Assembly: GCA_964291335.2 (NCBI GenBank)
Contig: OZ219748.1
Location: 1,984,001 to 2,048,000 of the forward strand
DNA length: 64,000 nt
Direction of reading: 5' to 3'
DNA from: G964291335 sp964291335
Lineage (GTDB): Bacteria > Chloroflexota > Dehalococcoidia > Lucifugimonadales > UBA3495
Positions 26,518 through 34,182 of the stretch are shown piece by piece (within the stretch, counting starts at the first letter, position 1; every line of letters begins with the position of its first letter). The position numbers and the translations under genes were made by a program. A model generated the notes under the pieces. The model saw only the letters and a list, made by a program, of their open reading frames with translations. It was not told the origin of the DNA and ran no database searches.

Positions 26518-27423
26518 ATGCGCAGACCGTTGACTTTGCCCCGGCGCTGGCCGGCCGCCTTGTTGCTGCTGGCCCTGCTGCCGGTTTTTTCCCTGGCCTG
26601 TGGCGCCGCCGCCCCGGCTCCGACGCCGACAGCGGCAGAGCCGGGGCCGGCCGCCGATACAACCGGGCCGACAGCGGCAGAACCGAGGCCGGCCGCCGAT
26701 ACAACCGGGCCGACAGCGGCAGAACCGGGGCCGGCCGCCGATACAACCGGGCCGACAGCGGCCGAGCCGAGGCCGGCCGCCGATACAACCGGGCCGACAG
26801 CGGCAGAACCGAGGCCGGCCGCCGATACAACCGGGCCGACAGCGGCAGAACCGGGGCCGGCCGCCGATACAACCGGGCCGACAGCGGCAGAGCCGGGGCT
26901 GGCCGCCAATACAACCGGGCCGACAGCCGCGCCGGTTCCGACTGCCGTAAATGCGCCGCCCGAACCGCTGCCGGCAGTGGGCGTTGCCGTGGGTAATCGC
27001 ATCCCCGACTTTACCCTGGATTTGGTGGGCGGAGCGCAGGTAACGCCGGCCAGCCTGGCCGAGGCGGGAAGGCCGGCCTTCCTGTTCTTTTTCGCCACCA
27101 CTTGATCGGTCTGCGCCGCTGAGTTGCAGCGGCTGCGGGACCTTTACCCCGAGTACGCCGGGCAGGTGGATTTTTATGCGGTCAGCACTTTCAACAAGGG
27201 TTCCGAAAGCCTGGAAAACCTGGAAAAATACCGGGAACGTCGCGGCCACCCCTGGCCGGTAGCTACCACTACCCGCCAGTCTTTGGCCGACCTGAACGTC
27301 GCCGTTCAGTCCACCAAGATAGCCGTCAATTCCCGCGGCGTGATAACCTACCGGGACGGGTTCGGCCAAGGGGATGCGGCAACCTGGCGGCAGGTTTTTG
27401 CAGACCTGGCCCAGGGCGGTTAG
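26518..27423 (+). CDS. predicted selenocysteine-containing redoxin lipoprotein (U-x-x-C), read through TGA 27103-27105
   Basis: A thioredoxin-fold protein of 301 residues if TGA at codon 196 is read as selenocysteine. A signal sequence with an atypical lipobox (FSLAC, Cys 28) is followed by seven TAAEPGPAADTTGP-type repeats (residues 38-135). The redoxin domain then starts IPDFTLDLVGG. The motif FATT-U-SVC-AAELQRL occupies the place of the TlpA/ResA CxxC active site, and the frame continues open for 106 codons (through QSTKIAVNS) with full homology to the next gene. Sec 196 and Cys 199 would be the redox pair, outside the cytoplasm. ATG 26518 has AGAGAGG upstream; an in-frame TTG precedes it. 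Pseudogenisation is the alternative, but both tandem copies have TGA at the same codon. Confidence 0.8.
26629..26922 (+). repeat. seven in-frame 42-bp tandem repeats
   Basis: Seven units of exactly 42 bp, each coding TAAEP(G/R)PAADTTGP, followed by a partial unit. Units differ mainly at the Gly/Arg codon, and the last has GLAANTTGP. The tract forms the spacer between the lipid anchor and the redoxin domain of the selenoprotein-like gene. Confidence 0.95.
27103..27138 (+). promoter_or_regulatory. candidate bacterial SECIS element, first redoxin
   Basis: Starting at the in-frame TGA (27103-27105), a perfect 7-bp stem GCCGCTG (27115-27121) / CAGCGGC (27127-27133) encloses loop AGTTG. Four more pairs are possible below it (27111-27114 with 27135-27138) past one bulged T. 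The apical loop begins 17 nt after the TGA with a GT in it, as in described bacterial SECIS hairpins. Confidence 0.55.
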
Positions 27424-27627
27424 GCAACCCCCGTCCGCCGGCCGAGCCGCGGCTTCTGGTCGGCAGCGGCGGGAAATTGCGGCCAACCCGGCTGCCGGTG
27501 GCTGCATCCCGGCCAGGCGGCATGGGCCGGGGAAGCGCAGCTGACCCCCTTTCCGGGCATAGACTCCGGGCATAGACGCAGCGCGGTGGAACGGGAAGTT
27601 CGGATTTAACCGAGGGGGCTGAGACGA

Positions 27628-28227
27628 ATGTTGGGCAAGTTTCTGCTGCTTTTAGCGCTGGTGGTTCCCTCCATCGGCCTGGCGGCATCCCTGTACCAGT
27701 CGGTAACCAGGACGACGGAAGGGCTGACAGCAGGAGAGCAGAGCGCCTTGACCGACGCCGCATTTCCCCGCCCGGCGCCGGACGTTGGCAGCCAGGTGGG
27801 CGATCGGGCGCCGGACTTTACCCTGGAGTTGGCCGATGGCAGCGCCGTAACCTCGGCCAGCCTGTCAGCAGCCGGCCAGCCGACCTTCCTGTTTTTCTGG
27901 GCCACCACTTGACCGGTATGTACCGCTGAGTTGCAGCGGCTGAAGAGTATTTACCCGCAATACGCCGATGCTGTCGCCTTCTATGCCGTGGGCGTTCACC
28001 CGGGGGTTGTTGAGGATCTGGCAACTCTGGAGCAGTATCGCCGGGAGCGGGAACACCCCTGGCCGGTAGCCACCGCTTCGAGGCAGGTAATGGCAGACCT
28101 GAACGTGACCATTCAGTCCACCAAAATTGCCCTTGATTCTACCGGCAATATTATTTACCGGGAGGGTATGGGACAGGGCGACGATGCGACCTGGCATCGG
28201 GTATTTCAGGAGTTGTCCGGCAACTAG
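27628..28227 (+). CDS. predicted selenocysteine-containing redoxin (U-x-x-C), read through TGA 27910-27912
   Basis: A 199-residue thioredoxin-fold protein if TGA at codon 95 is selenocysteine. A membrane or signal segment (FLLLLALVVPSIGLAASLY) is followed by GDRAPDFTLEL and FLFFWATT-U-PVC-TAELQRL. A normal cysteine would give the WATxCPxC active site of ResA/TlpA-type proteins. The frame then continues for 104 codons through HPWPVATASRQVMADLNV and QSTKIALDS to TAG. It is a tandem paralogue of the upstream gene, with matching blocks over the whole redoxin domain and the same TGA position. It has no repeat spacer. The upstream 204-nt gap holds a 12-bp doublet (CCGGGCATAGAC) but no gene. The function is probably thiol or peroxide redox chemistry outside the cytoplasm. 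Confidence 0.8.
27910..27939 (+). promoter_or_regulatory. candidate bacterial SECIS element, second redoxin
   Basis: After TGA 27910-27912, CCGCTG (27923-27928), loop AGTTG and CAGCGG (27934-27939) form a 6-bp stem. Loop and upper stem are identical to those in the first redoxin and sit at the same distance from the TGA. Confidence 0.5.
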
Positions 28228-28279
28228 CGAACAGCGGTATGGCAGCGGAACGGGCTGACAGGGTCAGGTTTACCGGGGT

Positions 28280-28386
28280 CAGGTTTGCCCGGCGATGCGC
28301 TGACCACCGCATTGAAGAATGAATGCCCGGCGCCTGGCATTACAGCGGCAGGTTTGCCCGGCGATGCGCTGACCACCGCATTGAAG
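28280..28386. repeat. 38-bp direct repeat pair between convergent genes
   Basis: A 38-bp sequence at 28280-28317 recurs exactly at 28349-28386 (period 69) in the 181-nt gap between the second redoxin gene and the helicase gene. The units begin CAGGTTTGCCCGG and end CACCGCATTGAAG. No ORF uses them. Confidence 0.9.
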
Positions 28387-28408
28387 GGTCGGGAAAGGGG
28401 TTCCGCGG

Positions 28409-30667
28409 CTAAACCTTTTTCAGCCCGGCAAAACTGAGCAGCAGCCGGCGCAGCTCGCCGCCGGCAAAGCGGACGGCCACCTCGTAGTCGCTGCCCCATT
28501 GTTCGCAGGTCATTACCACGCCCTCGCCGAACTTATCGTGCCGCACTGAGTCGCCAACGGCCGGAATATACTCCGGCAGGGATGGCTCGGCCGCCGCTGT
28601 CCCCGCGCCGCCGTCCCGGGGCTTGCGCTCCCAGTCGGTCAATTGCGCCGACTGGCCGGCGCCCGCCGGCCTGGGCGGCTGGGCAGCGGCGCCCGGCCGG
28701 CTGGCATAGCGCAGCAGGTCCTCCGGGAGCTCATCCAGGAAGCGGGATTGCAGCGTGGGCGAACTGTTCCCCCACAGACTGCGGCGGAAGGCCCTGGTAA
28801 GGTACAACCGCTCTTTGGCCCGGGTAATGCCCACGTAGCAAAGACGCCGCTCCTCTTCCAACTCTTCGCTGCTGTCCATGGCGCGGCTATGGGGCAGCAG
28901 GCCCTCTTCCAGGCCGACAATGAAAACCACCGGAAACTCCAGCCCCTTGGCTTGATGCAGGGTTATCAGGGTAACCGTGTCTTCCGATTCTTCGTAGCTG
29001 TCGGCGTCGGCTACCAGGGAAACCCGTTCCAGCAAGGCCGCCAGCCCATCTGCCGGGTCGGCGGTATTATACTCTTCCGCCAAAGCGATGAACTCTGCGA
29101 TGTTCTCCAGCCGTTCCTCCGGGTTGGCATCGGTACGGCGGATATAGTCCGCCAGGCCGCTCTCATCCGCCACCAGCCGGCTTAAATCGGCCACGGGCAG
29201 TTCCCCTTTAAGCTGGTCGAACCGGGCCAGCAGGTCGCCAAACCGGGCTGCGGCGGTACAGGCCCGGCTGGTCAGGGGCAGCGGCCCGGGCCGGGCCGCG
29301 GCTTTGGCTTCCGCCACGGCCCGAAACGCCTGGTAAACCGGAATGCCCTCCCGTACCGCCCACCGGGTTAAGTCCTGGAGCGATTTTTCGCCAATGCCCC
29401 GGGGAGGGTTGCTGACCGCCCGGAGCAGGTTCACCTCATCCTGCGGGTTGTGTATAACGGTAAGGTAGGCCATCAGGTCCTTGATTTCCCGGCGCTGGTA
29501 GAACTGAACGCCCCCGATAATGCGGTATTTGACCCCATGGCGCAGGCAGGCCTCTTCCAGGGAACGGGATTGAGCGTTGATTCGGTACATGACGGCGCAA
29601 TGGCCGGGCTTTGCCTGCTGCCGGCGGGCCAGGTCATTTATCTGCCGGATTACAAACTCCGCTTCCTCCGCTTGAGTGTAAGCCTCGTGAACCGTCACCG
29701 CGGCGCCGGCGGCGTTGGTGGTGGTCAAATCCTTGGGGACGCGCATAGTGTTGTTGGCGATAAGCCCGCTGGCCGCCTGCAAAATGGTTTGGGTAGAGCG
29801 GTAGTTCCGGGCCAGCGCTATAGTCCGCGCCTCCGGGTGATCCTGCCGGAAATCGAGGATATTGCGGATGTCGGCATTGCGCCAGGAGTATATGGACTGA
29901 TCCGGGTCGCCCACCACGCAGATGTTCTGCTCGGGGCCGGTAAGCAGCCGCGCTAACCGGTACTGGGCGACGTTGGTATCCTGGAACTCATCCACCATCA
30001 GGTAATGGTAGCGGCGATGATACTCCTCCCGCACCTCCGCACAATCTTGCAGCGTTCCGACAGCGCGCAGCAGCAGGTCGTCGAAATCCACCGCATTGTT
30101 GCGGCTCATCAATTCTTCGTAATGGTGGTAAACCCGCGCCGCCCGCGCCGCCGGGTGGTCGTTATCCAACTGGGACTGGCGGGCCAGGCCCCGGGAATCC
30201 AGCAGCAGGCTCTTGGCCCGGGAAATTACACCCTGAACCGACCGGGGGGCGTACCGTCGGGGGTCCACTTCGGCCAACTCCATGGCCTGCTTGATTAAGG
30301 CCAGCTGGTCGTCGCCGTCGTAGATTGTATAGTTGGCATCCAGGCCTGCCCGGTGGCCGTGGCGGCGGAGCAGGCGGGCGCAAAAGGAATGGAAAGTGCC
30401 GGCAAAAATGGCGCTGCCCTCCGCCCCGACCAGGGTTTGGATGCGGGCTCGCATTTCCCGGGCCGCCTTGTTGGTAAAGGTTACGGCGGCGATGCGGTAT
30501 GGGCTGACCTGGCACACGCCCACCAGGTAGGCGATGCGGTGCGTGATTACCCGGGTTTTGCCGCTGCCCGGCCCGGCCAGTATCAGCAGCGGGCCTTCGG
30601 TGTGCCGCACCGCATCGGCTTGAGCCTCATTCAGCCCGGCAAGCAGGTCTTCTTCTGATTTAATCAT
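28409..30667 (-). CDS. pcrA: UvrD/PcrA-type ATP-dependent DNA helicase
   Basis: A 752-residue SF1A helicase. LNEAQADAV with LILAGPGSGKTRVIT (Walker A), VTFTNKAAREMR, YLMVDEFQDTN (Walker B), VVGDPDQSIYSWRNAD, LARNYRST, LHQAKGLEFPVVFIVG and LCYVGITRAKERLYL give all seven motifs in order. The C-terminal DSVRHDKFGEGVV is the Tudor-like tail of PcrA-type proteins that binds RNA polymerase. It would act in nucleotide excision repair, replication restart and clearance of stalled complexes. Length and tail favour PcrA over Rep. The ATG (30667) is only about 10 nt after a strong extended -10, so the message appears nearly leaderless. Confidence 0.93.
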   Translation of the reverse strand: MIKSEEDLLAGLNEAQADAVRHTEGPLLILAGPGSGKTRVITHRIAYLVGVCQVSPYRIAAVTFTNKAAREMRARIQTLVGAEGSAIFAGTFHSFCARLLRRHGHRAGLDANYTIYDGDDQLALIKQAMELAEVDPRRYAPRSVQGVISRAKSLLLDSRGLARQSQLDNDHPAARAARVYHHYEELMSRNNAVDFDDLLLRAVGTLQDCAEVREEYHRRYHYLMVDEFQDTNVAQYRLARLLTGPEQNICVVGDPDQSIYSWRNADIRNILDFRQDHPEARTIALARNYRSTQTILQAASGLIANNTMRVPKDLTTTNAAGAAVTVHEAYTQAEEAEFVIRQINDLARRQQAKPGHCAVMYRINAQSRSLEEACLRHGVKYRIIGGVQFYQRREIKDLMAYLTVIHNPQDEVNLLRAVSNPPRGIGEKSLQDLTRWAVREGIPVYQAFRAVAEAKAAARPGPLPLTSRACTAAARFGDLLARFDQLKGELPVADLSRLVADESGLADYIRRTDANPEERLENIAEFIALAEEYNTADPADGLAALLERVSLVADADSYEESEDTVTLITLHQAKGLEFPVVFIVGLEEGLLPHSRAMDSSEELEEERRLCYVGITRAKERLYLTRAFRRSLWGNSSPTLQSRFLDELPEDLLRYASRPGAAAQPPRPAGAGQSAQLTDWERKPRDGGAGTAAAEPSLPEYIPAVGDSVRHDKFGEGVVMTCEQWGSDYEVAVRFAGGELRRLLLSFAGLKKV

Positions 30668-30676
30668 AGCGCGCCA

Positions 30677-30685
30677 ATTATAGCA
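30677..30685 (-). promoter_or_regulatory. extended -10 promoter, probably giving a leaderless pcrA message
   Basis: The minus strand reads TGCTATAAT (30685-30677). A start 6-8 nt further on would put the transcript end within about 2-3 nt of the ATG at 30667. No Shine-Dalgarno is present. Confidence 0.5.
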
Positions 30686-30833
30686 CGGAGCCGGAACCGG
30701 GTTCCTGCTTGAGCGGCCAGATAAGGGGTATTCAATGCCGGCGTCGGGTTTTTGCCGGGCCGGGAAATGCCGGAAGCGGCGCAGCCGGCAGCCGGGCGGC
30801 GCCGTTGGCCGGTGTGCGCCATTATTTTGCCGG

Positions 30834-30842
30834 TGTTATAAT
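30834..30842 (+). promoter_or_regulatory. extended -10 promoter for the class V aminotransferase gene
   Basis: TGT directly followed by TATAAT (30837-30842), 95 nt before the GTG start. No -35 box was seen. Confidence 0.45.
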
Positions 30843-30937
30843 TCTGGCGGCGTTCTATCCGCGGCGCAGCGCTGCGGTTGAGGCCCGCACCGCCCGCCGG
30901 TGGACTATTTTGACCGAGGGATAAACCAGGAGGAACC

Positions 30938-32038
30938 GTGAACATTGGCAGCCAGAACTTGCGCACCCCGGGGCCTACGCCCATTCCGGAAGATATTTAC
31001 CGGGCTATGTCCGACCCGATGATTAACCATCGGGGGCCGGAGTTCTTCGAGTTGATTACTGAGTGCACCGAGCGGCTGAGACAGGTCTTTATGACCGAAA
31101 ACGATGTGTTCATCCTCACTGCTTCCGGCACCGGCGCCCTGGAGGCTTCCATCGTTAACACCCTTTCGCCCGGCGATAAGGTTCTGGCTGCCAGCGCCGG
31201 TTCCTTCGGCGACCGCTACGCCGATGCGCTGGAGGCCTACGGGGCCGTGGTGCAGCGGGTGAACTTTGAATGGGGCGAGGCGGTGGACCCGGACGCTGTC
31301 CGCGCCGGGCTGCGGGCAGACCCGGCGATTAAGGCGGCGATGATTACCCACAACGAAACCTCTACCGGGGTTGCCCACGACCTGCAAAGCATTGCCGGGG
31401 TAGTGAAGGGCGAATTCGGCAAGTTATTGCTGGTGGATGCGGTGAGCAGCCTGGGCTGTGTACCCCTGCCAGTGGACGGCTGGCAGTGCGATGTTGTCTC
31501 CACCGGTTCCCAGAAAGGGTTTATGATTCCGCCGGGGCTGGCCTTCATCAGTTTCAGCCGGGCAGCCTGGGAAGCGCAGAAAGACGCGGCTATGCCCCGG
31601 TTCTACTTCGACCTGGCCGAGGCCCGCAAGTACCTGGAGCAGGGGCAAACCCCCTGGACGCCTAACCTTTCCGCCATGTACGGGCTGCGGGCGGCCCTGG
31701 AGAACATTTTCGCCGAGGGGCTGGAAAGCGTTTTCGACCGCCACGCCGCTATCGGGCAGTTTACCCGGGACGGCGTAAAGGCCCTGGGGCTGGAGCTGCT
31801 CTGCACCGATGAGGCCCGAGCTTCCAACACCGTTACCGCCGTCAGGATGCCGGCCCGAATCGACGGCGGGCAGCTTATGGAACTGATGCGCACCGAGGAG
31901 AATGTGGTGCTGGCCGGCGGCCAGGGCAAGCTGACCGGCCAGATTTTCCGGATCGGGCACCTGGGTTACGTTACTGAAGAACATATTCAGGAAGTGCTGG
32001 ACGCGCTGGGCCGGGCGCTGCCCAGGGTTGGTTTCTAG
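30938..32038 (+). CDS. class V aminotransferase (alanine/serine-glyoxylate or pyruvate type)
   Basis: A 366-residue PLP enzyme. The opening RTPGPTPIPEDI, MINHRGPEFFEL, and the segment TASGTGALEASIVN match the serine-glyoxylate/alanine-glyoxylate group. LLVDAVSSLG holds the PLP-ring Asp, and STGSQKGFMIPPG has the Schiff-base Lys. The C-terminus FRIGHLGYV carries the substrate-carboxylate Arg. It would move an amino group between serine or alanine and a 2-oxoacid. In many bacteria a gene like this works in serine or photorespiratory-type metabolism. GTG 30938 follows AGGAGGAA. A small coiled-coil gene follows 21 nt later. Confidence 0.9.
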   Translation: MNIGSQNLRTPGPTPIPEDIYRAMSDPMINHRGPEFFELITECTERLRQVFMTENDVFILTASGTGALEASIVNTLSPGDKVLAASAGSFGDRYADALEAYGAVVQRVNFEWGEAVDPDAVRAGLRADPAIKAAMITHNETSTGVAHDLQSIAGVVKGEFGKLLLVDAVSSLGCVPLPVDGWQCDVVSTGSQKGFMIPPGLAFISFSRAAWEAQKDAAMPRFYFDLAEARKYLEQGQTPWTPNLSAMYGLRAALENIFAEGLESVFDRHAAIGQFTRDGVKALGLELLCTDEARASNTVTAVRMPARIDGGQLMELMRTEENVVLAGGQGKLTGQIFRIGHLGYVTEEHIQEVLDALGRALPRVGF

Positions 32039-32059
32039 CGCGGCAGTCAAGGATTACCG

Positions 32060-32515
32060 ATGACCATGTCCCAGTTGCAGCAGACCATGGCCGCCCTGCG
32101 TATGAGCCTGGCGGAACTGCGGAACAAGGAGCAGCAGCTCGATACCCGGATCAGCCAGTTTCGCACCCAACTGCGGCGGCTGCCCCGTCAGGTTATCTAC
32201 GGCCGGACGCCGCTGGAAGTTTCGCTGTCGGCCATGGGGGAAATCGAGGAGCGGCTGGCCGATGCCGAAGCTACCCGCCGCCGTCTGTTGGCTATCAAGA
32301 AAACCGCTGCCGAAGAACTGGCGGCTTTGGAGTCGGTAAAGCAGGTGGACGAAGCCAGGCGCACCCTGGCCGAGCTGAAACGCCGGGCCCGGGCCGGCGA
32401 TGAAACCCCGGAAGTGCGGGACAGTATTCGCCGCCTGGAATCTTTCATCGCTGAACACAGCAAGCTGGCCGAGCAGGTTATCACCGCCCGTTACCAGGAA
32501 AGACTGGAAGGGTAA
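32060..32515 (+). CDS. hypothetical coiled-coil protein
   Basis: A 151-residue protein, almost wholly predicted helix, with heptad-like patterning (LQQTMAALRMSLAELRNKE, then IRRLESFIAEHSKLAEQV). It has no membrane segment and no recognised family. AAGGA lies 6 nt before the ATG. It is probably in one transcript with the aminotransferase 21 nt upstream, but nothing in the sequence ties their functions together. Confidence 0.65.
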   Translation: MTMSQLQQTMAALRMSLAELRNKEQQLDTRISQFRTQLRRLPRQVIYGRTPLEVSLSAMGEIEERLADAEATRRRLLAIKKTAAEELAALESVKQVDEARRTLAELKRRARAGDETPEVRDSIRRLESFIAEHSKLAEQVITARYQERLEG

Positions 32516-32610
32516 AGGCGCTGCCCGGGACGGGGAAGGCACACCACGCCGGGGGGCAGCCCAATAACGGATTTGCGCCTACGGGTAATCAGGACGGGTC
32601 AAAGCAGGCA

Positions 32611-32651
32611 CACCACGCCGGGGCGGATGCCTGACCCGCCCCGGCGTGGTG
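32611..32651. terminator. bidirectional terminator-like hairpin
   Basis: A 16-bp perfect stem pairs 32611-32626 with 32636-32651 around a 9-nt loop, between the convergent coiled-coil and DUF1015 genes. The T-rich tails are weak. The 5' arm (CACACCACGCCGGGG) occurs once more at about 32540-32554. Confidence 0.6.
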
Positions 32652-32716
32652 GTTGTACCCCGGCGTTGTTGCACCCCGGCGTTATGTTGAAGGCAGCATT
32701 TCCCGGCGGGCAGCGG

Positions 32717-34006
32717 TCATTCCAGGCGGTTGATCACCAGCCCGGTAGGGAGTTTGGGGTAGAAGAAGGTGGACTTGGCGGGCAGACGCTGGCCGCCGCC
32801 TACAATAGATTCGAAGGCGTCCATCGGAAAGGGTTTCAGCAGGAAAGCCAATTGCCGCGCTCCGCTCGATACCTGGGCAACCAACCGGTCGGCGTCATGG
32901 CTGTAATCGACGCACTGGCGCATGGCGTCGCCCAACAAGGGGCGGAGCGCCTGCTCGTCCAGCGTCCAGGCCTCCGACACGGCCAGCCGGCCCCATTGCC
33001 GCCAGTTGACCGACGGCCGCAGCGTCAGCAGACGAGCCGACGACGGTTCGGGGCCGACCAGTCCAACGGCATGCTGCCCCTGGCCGCGCTTTACTACCAA
33101 ATCGGCCAGGCCCCGACCGCCGATTTGGTTCAAGTCCACCGCTTCTTCCACCTGGAAAAGCTCGGCCAGCCGGTCTTGCAGGGCGGCCAGCTGCTCCGGG
33201 GTCAGGCCGCTGACTGCCTTGTGATACGGAAGCAGTTGCAGACCGGGGTCGTCAAACTCGGTAAGCGACATCATAACGTAATTGCCGGCGGCGTCGGGGT
33301 TTTCTGCGGCGGAGGCCCTGGCCTGGCGATAGCGAAGGGCGGCTTCATAACGGTGGTGGCCATCGGCCAGGAAAACCGGTCGGTTCGCGAAGAAGGCGGT
33401 AATCTGCTGCTGCAACGCCGGGTCGGCAATGAGCCAAAGGGCTACCTGGCCGATATTGCTCCCGGCGTTTCCCGGCGTTTCCATAGCCGGGGGGGTATCC
33501 ATTACCTGCCGGAGCAAGGGCGCCAATGCTCCGGCGGCATCCCGGTACAGCGTCATCAGCGGGCTGAACTGAGTCCCGGAGGCCTCCAGCAGGGCTGCCC
33601 GGTCCTGCACTGCCGGCTCCCGGACAAATTCGTGGGGGAGCACCGAACCGCTGTCGTAATCTTCCACCAGCACGTGGCCGAACAACCCCAGTTGCGAGCG
33701 AACCTGGCCCCGGCGCTGGTAGGTATGCCGCATCAGGTAGAAACAGGGCGCCGCATCCTGGCGCAGAACCCCGGAGTTCAGCCACTGCCGGCACCGGGCC
33801 GCCGCCTGCCGGTAGCCGCCGTCCGGGTTCACCGGGTCCGGCTGTTCGCCGCCCTCCAGGTGCACCGCATTATAGGGGCTGAGTTGCTGCAATTCCCGCT
33901 TCAACTCCGGGCCAATCATATCGTAGGGCGGGCAAAGCAGCCTGGCCAGCTCTCCCGCATTCTGCAAGTCAAACCGGCAACCGCGGAAAGGGCGAAAAAC
34001 GGCCAT
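32717..34006 (-). CDS. DUF1015 family protein
   Basis: A 429-residue DUF1015 protein with the family landmarks FRPFRGCRFD at the N-terminus, LLCPPYDMI, NAVHLEGGE, the FLADGHHRYEAALRYR block near residue 220, and ALLSLTEFDDPGL-like MMSLTEFDDPGL. The DGHHRYE motif is the most conserved element and may bind phosphate. No reaction is established. Genes of this family often neighbour serine-pathway aminotransferases and dehydrogenases; here a class V aminotransferase lies nearby but converges on it. AGGAGGG precedes ATG 34006, and a -10 lies 31 nt upstream. Confidence 0.88.
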   Translation of the reverse strand: MAVFRPFRGCRFDLQNAGELARLLCPPYDMIGPELKRELQQLSPYNAVHLEGGEQPDPVNPDGGYRQAAARCRQWLNSGVLRQDAAPCFYLMRHTYQRRGQVRSQLGLFGHVLVEDYDSGSVLPHEFVREPAVQDRAALLEASGTQFSPLMTLYRDAAGALAPLLRQVMDTPPAMETPGNAGSNIGQVALWLIADPALQQQITAFFANRPVFLADGHHRYEAALRYRQARASAAENPDAAGNYVMMSLTEFDDPGLQLLPYHKAVSGLTPEQLAALQDRLAELFQVEEAVDLNQIGGRGLADLVVKRGQGQHAVGLVGPEPSSARLLTLRPSVNWRQWGRLAVSEAWTLDEQALRPLLGDAMRQCVDYSHDADRLVAQVSSGARQLAFLLKPFPMDAFESIVGGGQRLPAKSTFFYPKLPTGLVINRLE

Positions 34007-34036
34007 AACGCAACCCTCCTGGGGATACTGAACTGA

Positions 34037-34042
34037 TTATAG
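34037..34042 (-). promoter_or_regulatory. -10 element of the DUF1015 gene
   Basis: The minus strand reads TATAAT at 34042-34037, 31 nt before the ATG at 34006. No good -35 box was found. Confidence 0.4.
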
Positions 34043-34066
34043 GCCAGGGCAAACCGCCAAGTCCAG

Positions 34067-34115
34067 AAAAGCCGGGGCCGGGCGACGGGAACCGTCGCCA
34101 AGCCCCCCGGCTTTT
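34067..34115. other. two-tier hairpin between divergent promoters
   Basis: An outer 11-bp stem (AAAAGCCGGGG, 34067-34077, with CCCCGGCTTTT, 34105-34115) encloses an inner perfect stem GGCGACGG-gaa-CCGTCGCC (34081-34099). It looks like a bidirectional terminator but lies between the divergent DUF1015 and argJ promoters, where no transcript should end. Confidence 0.6.
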
Positions 34116-34131
34116 GGCTCTTTATCCGGTA

Positions 34132-34140
34132 TGTTATACT
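34132..34140 (+). promoter_or_regulatory. extended -10 promoter for argJ
   Basis: TGT directly followed by TATACT (34135-34140), 43 nt before ATG 34183. TTGGCT at 34114-34119 is a weak -35 with 15-nt spacing. Confidence 0.45.
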
Positions 34141-34182
34141 TGCCTAGGTTAACTTCGGCACTTTTTGTTGGGGGCTGTTCCC

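Noticed and set aside
26629..26922. Regularly spaced repeats resembling a CRISPR array
   Set aside because: The units are contiguous, without unique spacers, and keep a 14-codon reading frame inside a protein gene.
26600..26950. Frames in the other two phases of the 42-bp repeats (Arg/Gln-rich and Ala/Gly-rich)
   Set aside because: Out of phase with the lipoprotein signal and redoxin domain. Long frames are expected in any tandem repeat of 3n length.
27103..27912. Two truncated pseudogenes ending at TGA
   Set aside because: Both TGA codons occupy the same active-site position, and both downstream halves are conserved to each other without further stops. Recoding is the better reading.
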